Below, one piece after another: positions 9,452 to 17,923 of a stretch of 64,000 nucleotides of DNA; positions within the stretch are counted from its first letter, which is position 1, and every line of letters starts with the position of its first letter. The notes under the pieces were generated by a model, which was given only the letters and a program-made list of their open reading frames with translations, had not been told where the DNA came from and did not search any database. Source of the DNA: Pseudoalteromonas amylolytica. Lineage in GTDB: Bacteria > Pseudomonadota > Gammaproteobacteria > Enterobacterales > Alteromonadaceae. The DNA lies in contig NZ_MKJU01000030.1 of NCBI RefSeq assembly GCF_001854605.1, forward strand, positions 249,840 through 313,839. The letters run 5' to 3'. Made by a program: the position numbers and the translations under genes.

Positions 9452-10156
9452 ATGGCGGAGCAACAAGTGCAGCCTTTACACAACGAGAAACATGCCAACA
9501 CTAAAGTACAAAATGGCATCAATGTTGAGTTTCTTAAATCACAGCACTTAATCCCAGTCGTTGCACACGAGTTCGCACGCGTTGCAACTGAATTCCCAAT
9601 GGCGTTTGTAAAAAATAACGAAACTGACAAATTTCAAGCTGTTGCTATGTTCGGTTTAGAACCTGGTGAGAACTTATTTGTTGAAGATGGCAAGTGGACA
9701 GCAGGTTTTGCACCATTAGCGGTTACTCGTTACCCGTTTGGTTTGGTTAAGCATCCAGATGGCGAACAGTTCGGTATTGTTATCGACGAAGCAAGCTCAC
9801 TCGTTGGTGAAGAGCAAGGTAATGCATTGTTCGAAGATGGTAAAGAGACTGAGTACCTAACACGTCGTAAAGAAGCGTTAGTAAACTTTATCGAGTTTTC
9901 TCGTGTTACTGAGACTTTCACTCAATACCTTGCTGACAAAGAACTTTTGATCCCACAAACATTAACAGTGGAAATCAAAGGCGAGAAGAAAGACATCAAC
10001 GGTATTTACCTTATCGATGAGCGTAAACTAAACGAATTGAGCGATGAAGAGTACCTAGAGCTGCGCAAGCGTGGCTACTTAGCACCAATCTTTGCATTCT
10101 TAACGTCAACACACCAAGTTGCACGTTTAGCGCGTTTAAAAGCAAAGCAAGCATAA
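9452..10156 (+). CDS. SapC family protein
   Basis: A 234-residue protein that I recognise as SapC-family from its overall sequence, including the FPMAFVKN and PVVAHEFA segments and the TRYPFGLV segment. I see no signal peptide or membrane segment, and its biochemical function is not established. SapC genes are frequently neighbours of TonB receptors and tryptophan-halogenase-like genes in Alteromonadales and Caulobacterales, as here. GGAG precedes the ATG. A 261-base gap separates it from the halogenase gene, so it may have its own promoter. A strong intrinsic terminator follows. Confidence 0.85.
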   Translation: MAEQQVQPLHNEKHANTKVQNGINVEFLKSQHLIPVVAHEFARVATEFPMAFVKNNETDKFQAVAMFGLEPGENLFVEDGKWTAGFAPLAVTRYPFGLVKHPDGEQFGIVIDEASSLVGEEQGNALFEDGKETEYLTRRKEALVNFIEFSRVTETFTQYLADKELLIPQTLTVEIKGEKKDINGIYLIDERKLNELSDEEYLELRKRGYLAPIFAFLTSTHQVARLARLKAKQA

Positions 10157-10179
10157 TCATTTAGTAAGTGATATCGTAG

Positions 10180-10205
10180 AAAAAGCACCTAAGGGTGCTT
10201 TTTTT
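10180..10205 (+). terminator. Intrinsic terminator after the SapC-family gene
   Basis: AAAAAGCACC and GGTGCTTTTT form a 10-base-pair stem with a TAAG loop, and the T-run continues for two more bases. It closes the receptor/halogenase/SapC block. Confidence 0.9.
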
Positions 10206-10300
10206 ATGCCTGTCGACATCAAATCGAGTGCAGTTAATCGCGTTTAATTGCAAGTGACGTTTGTGCGCTGCATGTTGGGTTTTTATGGTGGAGAAAAATA

Positions 10301-11335
10301 ATGAGAAATAGACCTATATTGATCGCAATGTGTGGGCTTTTGTTAGGTACGAGTAGCCAAGCTTTGGCACAAACTAAGCCGATTGCTATCGCCATACATG
10401 GCGGCGCAGGAACCATAGACAAAAGCCGTTTTAATGCACAGCAAGAGGAGGCATACAGAGCCAAACTTAAAGAAGCGGTTGAAGCAGGCTACGCGGTCCT
10501 AGAAGCGGGAGGAGAAAGCCTCGATGCTATCACTGCCGCGATAAATATATTGGAGGATTCAGAGTTTTTTAATGCTGGAAAGGGGGCAGTGTATACCTAT
10601 GATGAACAACATGAATTAGATGCCTCCATTATGGATGGAAGAGACCGACAAGCAGGGGCAGTAGCAGGCGTTAAGCATATTAAAAATCCAATAAACTTAG
10701 CCCGAAAAGTGATGACTGACTCTGTACATGTGATGCTCAGTGGGCAAGGGGCGGAACAATTTGCCAAGCAGCAAGGCTTTACGTTTGTAGAAAACAGTTA
10801 TTTTGATACCCCGCACCGTCTCGAAGCGCTAAATAAAGCAAAACAAAAGCTTGATGCTGCCCAAAAGCAGAGTTCGTCTTACCAAGCCGCACATCGTGGC
10901 TTGCCCGAAGAGTATAAGATGGGGACTGTTGGCGCTGTTGCATTAGATAAACAAGGTAACTTGGCAGCAGGAACCTCAACTGGAGGAATGACGGCGAAGC
11001 GTTTTGGACGTATTGGAGATTCTCCAGTAATCGGCGCGGGTACATTTGCTGATAATCGCTCTTGCGCTGTATCGGCAACGGGTCACGGCGAGTACTTTAT
11101 TCGTTACAGTGTCGCCAGTGATATTTGTGCGCGTGTACAGTATCAAGAACAATCAATTTCAGATGCAGGCAATGATGTTATTCACAATGTGCTTGCGCCT
11201 ATCGGTGGTACTGGCGGTGTCATCATTGTTGATAGTAAAGGAAATATCAGCATGCCATTTAACACGAAAGGCATGTATCGTGCGAGCAAGTCACACGTTC
11301 AGCCAACCTATGTGGGGATCTTTAAAAAGGATTGA
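10301..11335 (+). CDS. Exported isoaspartyl peptidase / type III L-asparaginase (Ntn hydrolase)
   Basis: A 344-residue asparaginase-2 family hydrolase that would cleave isoaspartyl dipeptides or L-asparagine. A signal peptide (MRNRPILIAMCGLLLGTSSQ and on, cleaved near residue 24) sends it to the periplasm. AIHGGAG near 30 is the family N-terminal motif, and the precursor self-cleaves before the nucleophile threonine in MGTVGAVALD, residue 209. GTSTGGM near 225 and GTGGVI near 302 are further conserved segments. AGAAAAAT-type purine-rich sequence (GGAG) precedes the ATG. The split between isoaspartyl peptidase and asparaginase activity cannot be read from sequence alone. Confidence 0.92.
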   Translation: MRNRPILIAMCGLLLGTSSQALAQTKPIAIAIHGGAGTIDKSRFNAQQEEAYRAKLKEAVEAGYAVLEAGGESLDAITAAINILEDSEFFNAGKGAVYTYDEQHELDASIMDGRDRQAGAVAGVKHIKNPINLARKVMTDSVHVMLSGQGAEQFAKQQGFTFVENSYFDTPHRLEALNKAKQKLDAAQKQSSSYQAAHRGLPEEYKMGTVGAVALDKQGNLAAGTSTGGMTAKRFGRIGDSPVIGAGTFADNRSCAVSATGHGEYFIRYSVASDICARVQYQEQSISDAGNDVIHNVLAPIGGTGGVIIVDSKGNISMPFNTKGMYRASKSHVQPTYVGIFKKD

Positions 11336-11354
11336 AAAACAGGCAATTCCATGC

Positions 11355-11385
11355 ACGCCAGCTATAGTTAAAATGCTGGCGTTTT
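11355..11385 (+). terminator. Intrinsic terminator after the asparaginase-family gene
   Basis: ACGCCAGC and GCTGGCGT form an 8-base-pair stem with a 12-base AT-rich loop, followed by TTTT. It ends 20 bases after the stop codon and just before the CBS gene, which therefore probably needs read-through or a promoter inside the loop region. Confidence 0.7.
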
Positions 11386-11403
11386 CATATGGAGCAAATA
11401 ATT

Positions 11404-11832
11404 ATGCAATCAATAAAAGTGGCTGACTATTTAAATCATCGCCCCGTCACCTTTTCTGTAGAAATGAGAGTTGAATTAGCAGTTGAGAAGCTGCTACAAA
11501 GTGGACAGCCAGGCGGGCCGGTGATTGACTCAAACAAGCGAGTAGTGGGTTTTCTATCGGAACAAGACTGCCTTAGAAAAATGCTCGAAGCAACCTATCA
11601 AAATGAGTCTCACAGCGTGGTAGGAGATGTAATGACGGCGAATCCCGTGTGTGTAAAGCCTGAAGACAGCATTGTACAAATAGCCGATAAAATGACAATT
11701 AATAAGCCCAAATTGTACCCTGTCATTGATGATGAAGGACGTCTACTCGGTGTAATCAGTCGCGCCAATGTACTGTTAGCACTCGACAAACACCTTCACG
11801 ATACGTATCTGTCTGGGCATAGGTACGTTTAA
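11404..11832 (+). CDS. CBS-domain pair protein
   Basis: A small cytoplasmic protein of 142 residues made almost wholly of two CBS domains, which usually sense adenine nucleotides. The first runs from about residue 5 to 60 (GGPVIDSNKRVVGFLSEQDCL) and the second from about 75 to 135 (PVIDDEGRLLGVISRANVL), with VGDVMTANPVCVKPED between them. The open frame extends to an ATG at 11389, but GGAGC at 11391 is well placed for the ATG at 11404. Its partner protein is not evident from the neighbours. Confidence 0.88.
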   Translation: MQSIKVADYLNHRPVTFSVEMRVELAVEKLLQSGQPGGPVIDSNKRVVGFLSEQDCLRKMLEATYQNESHSVVGDVMTANPVCVKPEDSIVQIADKMTINKPKLYPVIDDEGRLLGVISRANVLLALDKHLHDTYLSGHRYV

Positions 11833-12540
11833 AAATTATTGTAAATAACAAAAATAGAACGAGTTCCTATCTCTTTTACTTTCGTTTGTGCATAAAAGGC
11901 GCTCAAAGGTAGCCTGCTATATTTGAGCGTTTGATCTACACAGTATTTTTCTCATACATACAACTATCATAAAACTATTAAATAGGAGTTAGTTAGGATA
12001 AGCGAATTATTTTGTTGAACATCCTTAGCTGTTATACCCAAACCGTTGGGCCTATGAAATTACGAGCGCGTCATGCGGCGATTGTCAAATAAGGTCAAAA
12101 TCAAAACCCATTTTAGCGTTTTTTGGTTGGGTTACTTCTGTTGCTTTGTCTGTGCCTGCCAACGAACCTGTGCAGATCGCGGCTGGAGTATTTATTGGTA
12201 TTGTAATTGAAGATGGGCAGGGACCATACCAACGTTTGGTCAATCACGCTGTCATGTGTGCAGTGTCAAGAGTCAGTTGATCCCTTGGCTCATGCCGTTT
12301 GGGCATTCAAGAATCAACATGTGCTGGCCATCTATGGAGTGACTGAGGCTGCGATAGATAGCGTTGGCAGATATGGGCGCGTCTTTTCGAACCTGCCCTT
12401 TCTTCTTGGGGCTTTATCCAGATAAGTAAGCCAAAGCGTTTGTATGCTCCTCGATAGAATATTACCGCTAGAGCATAGGCTCAGAGATTGGTTTTTGATA
12501 CACTACGCGCTCTTCAATTTACGATGATAGGTAATGTGTA
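11833..12540. other. Long gap with possible decayed sequence before hrpA
   Basis: These 708 bases hold no convincing intact gene. An open frame without a start runs from about 12041 to 12280, and another of 72 codons at 12207-12425 overlaps it in a different frame. Neither has a recognisable domain or a good ribosome-binding site. The pattern fits a degraded gene or a dispersed intergenic repeat. The hrpA promoter must lie toward the right end. Confidence 0.45.
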
Positions 12541-15500
12541 GTGAGTGTAGGACCACTGTTTGCTGAGCTCAAGTCTTGTCTCAAGAAAGATCAGTTTCTC
12601 CTTAAAAAGCGTTTGCATGGTGCGAATAAAATCACAGATGCAAACAAGCAAAGCAAAGTGGTTGCATCCATTGAAGAAGCGATTTTAAAAAGTCAATCGC
12701 TAAAAGTGCAACGCACAGAGCGACTTCCTAAAGTTAGCTACCCAGAGTTGCTTCCGGTTAGCCAGAAAAAAGACGAAATCAAAGCCGCAATTGAACAACA
12801 TCAGGTGGTGATTGTTGCCGGTGAAACAGGCTCAGGCAAAACCACACAGTTACCTAAAATATGTTTGGAACTAGGTAGAGGCGTTGATGGCTATATCGGC
12901 CATACGCAACCAAGAAGGTTAGCAGCGAGAAGTGTTGCCAATCGTATTGCAGAAGAACTTGAATGTGAGTTAGGTCAGCAGGTTGGCTTTAAAATCCGTT
13001 TTAGCGACCAAGTGTCAGACAATACCTACGTTAAGCTGATGACGGATGGTATTTTACTTGCAGAAATACAACAAGATCGTTATTTGAATCAATATGATAC
13101 TATCATTATTGATGAGGCACACGAACGTAGTCTGAACATTGACTTTATTCTGGGTTACTTAAAGAACCTGTTGCCTAAACGTCCAGATCTGAAAGTGATC
13201 ATCACATCGGCAACCATCGACCCTGAGCGTTTTTCTAAGCATTTCAACAATGCACCTATCATCGAAGTATCGGGCCGAACGTATCCTGTTGAAGTGAGAT
13301 ATAGACCAATTCTCGATACAGCGTCTGATGATAGCGAAGCGCAGAGTGATCAGCTACAGGGCATTTTTGATGCAGTTGACGAGCTATGTGCAGAAGGCCC
13401 TGGTGACATTCTCATTTTTATGAATGGTGAACGGGAAATTAGAGATACAGCAGAGGCACTCGATAAGCGCAATCTCAAGGGGGTAGAAGTATTGCCTTTG
13501 TATGCACGTTTATCAAATGCTGAGCAAAATCGTATCTTCGCACCACATAGTCAGCGTCGTATTGTTTTGTCTACCAATGTGGCAGAAACATCACTTACTG
13601 TGCCCGGTATCAGATATGTTATTGACCCAGGCACTGCCAGAATTAGTCGCTATAGTTATCGAACAAAGGTACAGAGATTACCCATTGAGGCGATTTCTCA
13701 GGCCAGTGCAAATCAAAGAAAAGGTCGATGTGGTCGTGTTGAAGCGGGTATCTGTATTCGACTGTACTCTGAAGAGGACTTTCTTTCTAGGCCAGAGTTT
13801 ACAGACCCAGAGATCTTGCGTACCAACTTAGCCTCAGTTATTTTGCAAATGTTAGGCTTGGGACTGGGTGATATCACCCAATTTCCTTTTGTACAAGCGC
13901 CTGACAGCCGCAATATAAATGACGGCATTGCTTTGCTTGAAGAGCTTGAGGCGGTGCACCCGAGCAAGCGTCGTCAAAGTACCAAATTAACCCAATCTGG
14001 ACGCACGCTCAGTCGTCTCCCCATTGACCCTCGTTTAGCGAAGATGGTATTTACTGCAGACAAATTGGGCGCATTACGTGAAGTTATCGTCATAGTTGCT
14101 GCGCTGTCTATCCAGGATCCTCGAGAAAGGCCACAGGAAAAACGCGGAGCGGCGGATGAAAAGCATGCACGGTTTGAACATCCAGACTCAGACTTTGTGG
14201 CATTTTTAAACTTATGGTACTACATCGAGCAGCAACAAGAAGCACTCACGCGCGCGCAGTTTCGTAAACTATGTCAGAAAGACTTTCTTGCCTACATGCG
14301 CATTCGTGAATGGCAAGACATCGTTTACCAGCTGAGCACCATCTGCGAAGAAATGAACATGCAATTGAGCGACAGCCCAGCTGATTTGGATAATGTGCAC
14401 CAAGCCTTACTCAGTGGCATGCTCAGCCACATTGGTGCTAAAGATGAAAAACAACATTACAAAGGTGCGCGCAACAGTCAGTTTCATATATTCCCAGGCT
14501 CTAGTTTATTTAAGAAAAGCCCGAAATGGCTAATGTCGGCAGAACTGGTTGAAACGAGTAAGCTATATGCAAGGGTCAATGCCAAGATTGATGTTAATTG
14601 GATAGCGCCTTTGGCGCAGCATGTGGTTAAGCGTAGTTTTAGCGAACCACACTGGGAGAAGAAACCAGGTTGTATCATTGCTTTTGAACAGCAAACGCTG
14701 TTTGGATTGATCATCGTTGCGCGTAAGCGCACCGTGTATAGTCAAATTGAGCCTGTATTGTGTCGTGAGTTGTTCATCAAAGAGGCGCTGGTGGCGCAGC
14801 AGCTCGGTCAAAACGAAGCTTTTTTACAGCATAATCAGTCTTTAATTGATGACATTCATGTACTGGAACAAAAGGCACGCCGCCGCGATATTCTCGTCGA
14901 TGAGCAAACCTTATTTGAGTTTTATGATCAACGTATTCCGAAGGATGTTTGCACGCGCGCTGGTTTCAATCATTGGTGGAAAAGTCAAAAGCAAAAAGAT
15001 AAACGCTTTTTGCATATGAGTCGTGAGCAGCTGATGCAACACGATGCGCAGCAAATCACCGAGTATGATTATCCAGACGTATGGCATCAAGGCAACCTAA
15101 TGTTGCCGCTAGAGTATCACTTTGAGCCAGGGCAAGCCGTAGATGGCGTAATGGTCAATATACCCTTAGCATTGTTAAACCAAGTTGATGAGCAGGGATT
15201 TGACTGGCATGTGCCTGCCTTTAGACATGAGTTAATCTGTGGTTTGATTAAAAGTTTGCCCAAGAATCTGCGTCGTAATTTTGTGCCAGCTCCAAACTAT
15301 GCGGACGCGGTGCTCGCAGCGGTAGAGCCAATGCAAGGGGCATTGCTTGATGCCTTGGCAATGCGACTTTTACGTATGACTGGGGTAAAAGTTGAACCTG
15401 AGGACTGGGATCTAAACGTTCTGGAACCGCATTTAAAAATACAATTTCAAGTGATGGGGGATGATGGCAAGGTCATTGCCCATGGGTTTGATTTACAAGC

Positions 15501-16425
15501 TTTGAAAGACAAATTGCAAGGCCGTGTATCGGATACGCTTTCTCAAGTCGCAGAAGCAGGCATTGAACGCCAAGAAATTACCCAGTGGCAATTTGGTGAG
15601 CTACCCAAAGAATATACTAAAAAACAAGGTAACTACGAAATTAAGGCGTTCCCCGCGTTAGTAGACAAAAAGGCGACCACGGCAATCGAGTTATTTGATA
15701 GTCCTATTAAAGCTTCAGCTGCGCACCAAAAAGGGATACGCCGACTGGTGTTACTCAATGTGCCTTCGCCTATCAAATACTTGCAACAACATTTACCAAA
15801 CAAAGCCAAGCTAGGCTTGTATTTTAACCCATTTGGAAAAGTACAAGACCTGATAGACGACTGTATTGCCGCAGGCGTTGACTTGCTACTAGTCAAAGAC
15901 GCTGATATTCGAGACGAGCATAGTTTTGAGCAAGCAAAGGAGCGTATTCGTGGTGAACTCGGTGATACGGTGGTGCAAATTGCTACACAAGTTGAACAAG
16001 TATTAAGTATCGCACATGCTATTAATAAGCGTATGAAAGGCAGGGTAGATTTAACCATGATAACAGCTCATGGCGATGTCAAGTCACAGCTAGAGGCGCT
16101 GGTTTTCAAAGGCTTCGTAAGTGAACATGGCGCAGCTAAGCTGCCTGATTTGTTACGCTATATGAAAGCGATAGAAAAACGACTAGAAAAGCTACCAGTT
16201 GATCCAAATCGTGATCGTTTATGTGTACTTGAACTGGAAAAGGTTGCACAGGCGTATCAGAAAGTGGTCGCACGTATTCCAAAAGGACATCCTTTGCCTG
16301 ATAATATACAGAGCATTTTTTGGATGCAGCAGGAGCTTAGAGTTTCACTGTTTGCGCAAACACTCGGTACGCCTTATCCCATCTCCGCCAAGCGGGTGAT
16401 GAACGCACTGAGAGACTGCGAATAA
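12541..16425 (+). CDS. hrpA: ATP-dependent RNA helicase HrpA
   Basis: A 1294-residue DEAH-box RNA helicase, full length compared with about 1300 in E. coli, where it acts on messenger RNA and rescues stalled ribosomes. Walker A GETGSGKTTQ is near residue 93, the DEAH box (DEAHERS) near 190, SAT near 221, and the helicase C domain with the QRKGRCGR motif near 395. A winged-helix/HA2 and OB-fold region and the long C-terminal DUF3418 region follow. It starts with GTG. Transcribed alone, with a response-regulator gene 58 bases downstream. Confidence 0.96.
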   Translation: MSVGPLFAELKSCLKKDQFLLKKRLHGANKITDANKQSKVVASIEEAILKSQSLKVQRTERLPKVSYPELLPVSQKKDEIKAAIEQHQVVIVAGETGSGKTTQLPKICLELGRGVDGYIGHTQPRRLAARSVANRIAEELECELGQQVGFKIRFSDQVSDNTYVKLMTDGILLAEIQQDRYLNQYDTIIIDEAHERSLNIDFILGYLKNLLPKRPDLKVIITSATIDPERFSKHFNNAPIIEVSGRTYPVEVRYRPILDTASDDSEAQSDQLQGIFDAVDELCAEGPGDILIFMNGEREIRDTAEALDKRNLKGVEVLPLYARLSNAEQNRIFAPHSQRRIVLSTNVAETSLTVPGIRYVIDPGTARISRYSYRTKVQRLPIEAISQASANQRKGRCGRVEAGICIRLYSEEDFLSRPEFTDPEILRTNLASVILQMLGLGLGDITQFPFVQAPDSRNINDGIALLEELEAVHPSKRRQSTKLTQSGRTLSRLPIDPRLAKMVFTADKLGALREVIVIVAALSIQDPRERPQEKRGAADEKHARFEHPDSDFVAFLNLWYYIEQQQEALTRAQFRKLCQKDFLAYMRIREWQDIVYQLSTICEEMNMQLSDSPADLDNVHQALLSGMLSHIGAKDEKQHYKGARNSQFHIFPGSSLFKKSPKWLMSAELVETSKLYARVNAKIDVNWIAPLAQHVVKRSFSEPHWEKKPGCIIAFEQQTLFGLIIVARKRTVYSQIEPVLCRELFIKEALVAQQLGQNEAFLQHNQSLIDDIHVLEQKARRRDILVDEQTLFEFYDQRIPKDVCTRAGFNHWWKSQKQKDKRFLHMSREQLMQHDAQQITEYDYPDVWHQGNLMLPLEYHFEPGQAVDGVMVNIPLALLNQVDEQGFDWHVPAFRHELICGLIKSLPKNLRRNFVPAPNYADAVLAAVEPMQGALLDALAMRLLRMTGVKVEPEDWDLNVLEPHLKIQFQVMGDDGKVIAHGFDLQALKDKLQGRVSDTLSQVAEAGIERQEITQWQFGELPKEYTKKQGNYEIKAFPALVDKKATTAIELFDSPIKASAAHQKGIRRLVLLNVPSPIKYLQQHLPNKAKLGLYFNPFGKVQDLIDDCIAAGVDLLLVKDADIRDEHSFEQAKERIRGELGDTVVQIATQVEQVLSIAHAINKRMKGRVDLTMITAHGDVKSQLEALVFKGFVSEHGAAKLPDLLRYMKAIEKRLEKLPVDPNRDRLCVLELEKVAQAYQKVVARIPKGHPLPDNIQSIFWMQQELRVSLFAQTLGTPYPISAKRVMNALRDCE

Positions 16426-16483
16426 TTGCTTAATTAGCTTGCAATTTACTCTGAGCCAATTACCTTATTAGAAGGAAAAGTTT

Positions 16484-16897
16484 TTGGATTTTGAAAAGGA
16501 AGTGACATCAACTATGTCCACTCGCAAAAAAGGGAATAACACACCGCATGTACTTGTGGTTGATGATGAATATTTTAACTATGAAATGCTCAGTATGGCT
16601 TTATCTGATGCGTTTAAGCTTAGTTATGCAGACTCAGGAAAGAGTTGTTTATCCAACGCGATAGCTCATAAGCCTGATGCAATTTTGCTTGACGTATGTA
16701 TGCCTGGCCTTGACGGGTATGACACGTGTCGTATGTTGAAAAATACTCCAGAAACGAAAGATATTCCCGTTGTGATGGTATCAGGCTTAGAGTCAGAACA
16801 AGAGCAACAAGCGGGCTACGAAGCCGGCTGCGATGCTTACGTGATAAAACCTTTTGCCATCCAATCCTTATTAGAAAAACTAAAATCCATGGTATAA
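16484..16897 (+). CDS. Stand-alone response regulator (REC domain only)
   Basis: A 137-residue receiver domain with no output domain. The acidic pocket VVDDE near residue 26, the phospho-acceptor aspartate in ILLDVCMPGLDG near 70, the conserved serine in VMVSGLE and the lysine in YVIKPF near 124 are all present, so it should be phosphorylatable. The TTG at 16484 has GAAGGA at ideal spacing; an ATG at 16514 is an alternative start giving 127 residues. No histidine kinase lies nearby. A PilZ-domain gene follows after 10 bases, so the two are probably co-transcribed. Confidence 0.9.
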   Translation: MDFEKEVTSTMSTRKKGNNTPHVLVVDDEYFNYEMLSMALSDAFKLSYADSGKSCLSNAIAHKPDAILLDVCMPGLDGYDTCRMLKNTPETKDIPVVMVSGLESEQEQQAGYEAGCDAYVIKPFAIQSLLEKLKSMV

Positions 16898-16907
16898 GGG
16901 GACAGCG

Positions 16908-17198
16908 ATGTTGCACGAGGATAAGCGCAGATTCATGCGTATGATGGTTAATGCAAAGGCCAGATTGACAATATTAGAAACGGGCTTGACGTTTGAAGGT
17001 AAATGCCATGACCTAAGTGCAACTGGGTTGTCGATAGAGGTCAGTGAGCCTGTTGAACCGAATACCATGATGGAAGTACACATTAACTCGTCCAGCACAG
17101 CTATCCCGCCATTGAATGCTCACGCCAACGTAGTGCGTTGTGCTCAAGAGCAAGATGGCACATATATATTAGGCTTGGAAATTACTCAGTTTAACTGA
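16908..17198 (+). CDS. PilZ-domain protein, probable c-di-GMP binding
   Basis: A 96-residue single PilZ domain. The c-di-GMP-binding RxxxR-type segment DKRRFMR is at residues 5-11 and the D/NxSxxG motif DLSATG near 36, so binding is likely to be intact. It follows the response regulator by 10 bases and a GGGGA ribosome-binding site. It would couple c-di-GMP levels, set by enzymes such as those at 38086 and 45112, to motility or surface functions. The target is unknown. Confidence 0.88.
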   Translation: MLHEDKRRFMRMMVNAKARLTILETGLTFEGKCHDLSATGLSIEVSEPVEPNTMMEVHINSSSTAIPPLNAHANVVRCAQEQDGTYILGLEITQFN

Positions 17199-17217
17199 CG
17201 ACTAACTACAAAATACC

Positions 17218-17691
17218 TTACTTTGTAGTAACAATGAGCTTAGCGCAGTGTGCTCGGTATTGTTCTTGGTATGTAAGGTTTTGTCCGTGTTCATGTTTAA
17301 AATCAAGGCCGACCATGACGCGATCGTCAGGGCATAGATATGTTTGATGTAACTCAAACTTGCTTTGCCAACTAGATACTTGAATATCTTCAAGGTCGAT
17401 ATGGATACTGCCAATGTAGCTGCTTAGCTCTTGCTCCTTTTTACGTAGCTTTTCAACAATCTTAAGAGCTTCTTGATCGCTTGTTTTGAGTCGTTCAATG
17501 ATCTTGGCAATAGTCTGCTCTTTTAATGCTTTTTTAACGCTGTCTTCGGTATGTTCGACTACGAACTGATATATGCCAAGGCTGGTCAGTAGAGTGACAA
17601 TCAAAACTACAAATGCAAGTGCACCTATCGCTTGATTTCTGGCCGTATCGGCCTTTTCTTTAATTAGTAATTGGACCTCTGGGGCTATCAT
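17218..17691 (-). CDS. Hypothetical membrane-anchored coiled-coil protein
   Basis: I do not recognise this 157-residue protein. It has one transmembrane segment near residues 22-45, then a long lysine- and glutamate-rich helix (about 48-95) likely to form a coiled coil, and a C-terminal region of about 60 residues with two cysteines. The orientation suggests a cytoplasmic N-terminus and a periplasmic tail. It converges with the PilZ gene, with only 19 bases between the stops. Coding character is supported by length and a GGAG ribosome-binding site before the ATG. Confidence 0.7.
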   Translation of the reverse strand: MIAPEVQLLIKEKADTARNQAIGALAFVVLIVTLLTSLGIYQFVVEHTEDSVKKALKEQTIAKIIERLKTSDQEALKIVEKLRKKEQELSSYIGSIHIDLEDIQVSSWQSKFELHQTYLCPDDRVMVGLDFKHEHGQNLTYQEQYRAHCAKLIVTTK

Positions 17692-17881
17692 AACTCACTC
17701 CTTTTGGTTTCACAGCTGGTATAGCTTTGGGCCGAAAAAGCTATCCTTGAATGCAAATATAGAACAGCTATTTCTTATCGCCACTTTATCGGCAGGTAAA
17801 TATGACGCAAATACGGTCGTATACATGATTGTAAGAAAACGCTTTTATAGAGTGATGAGGTTTGGGAAGACTGGAGACAGC

Positions 17882-17905
17882 AAAGGCGTTGTTTTCAACG
17901 CCTTT
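17882..17905 (-). terminator. Terminator-like hairpin after rlmI
   Basis: AAAGGCGTT and AACGCCTTT form a perfect 9-base-pair stem with a 6-base loop, 18 bases beyond the rlmI stop on the minus strand. The T-run is only the three bases of the stem. Confidence 0.6.
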
Positions 17906-17923
17906 GGCCGATAAGCTGCTAAT

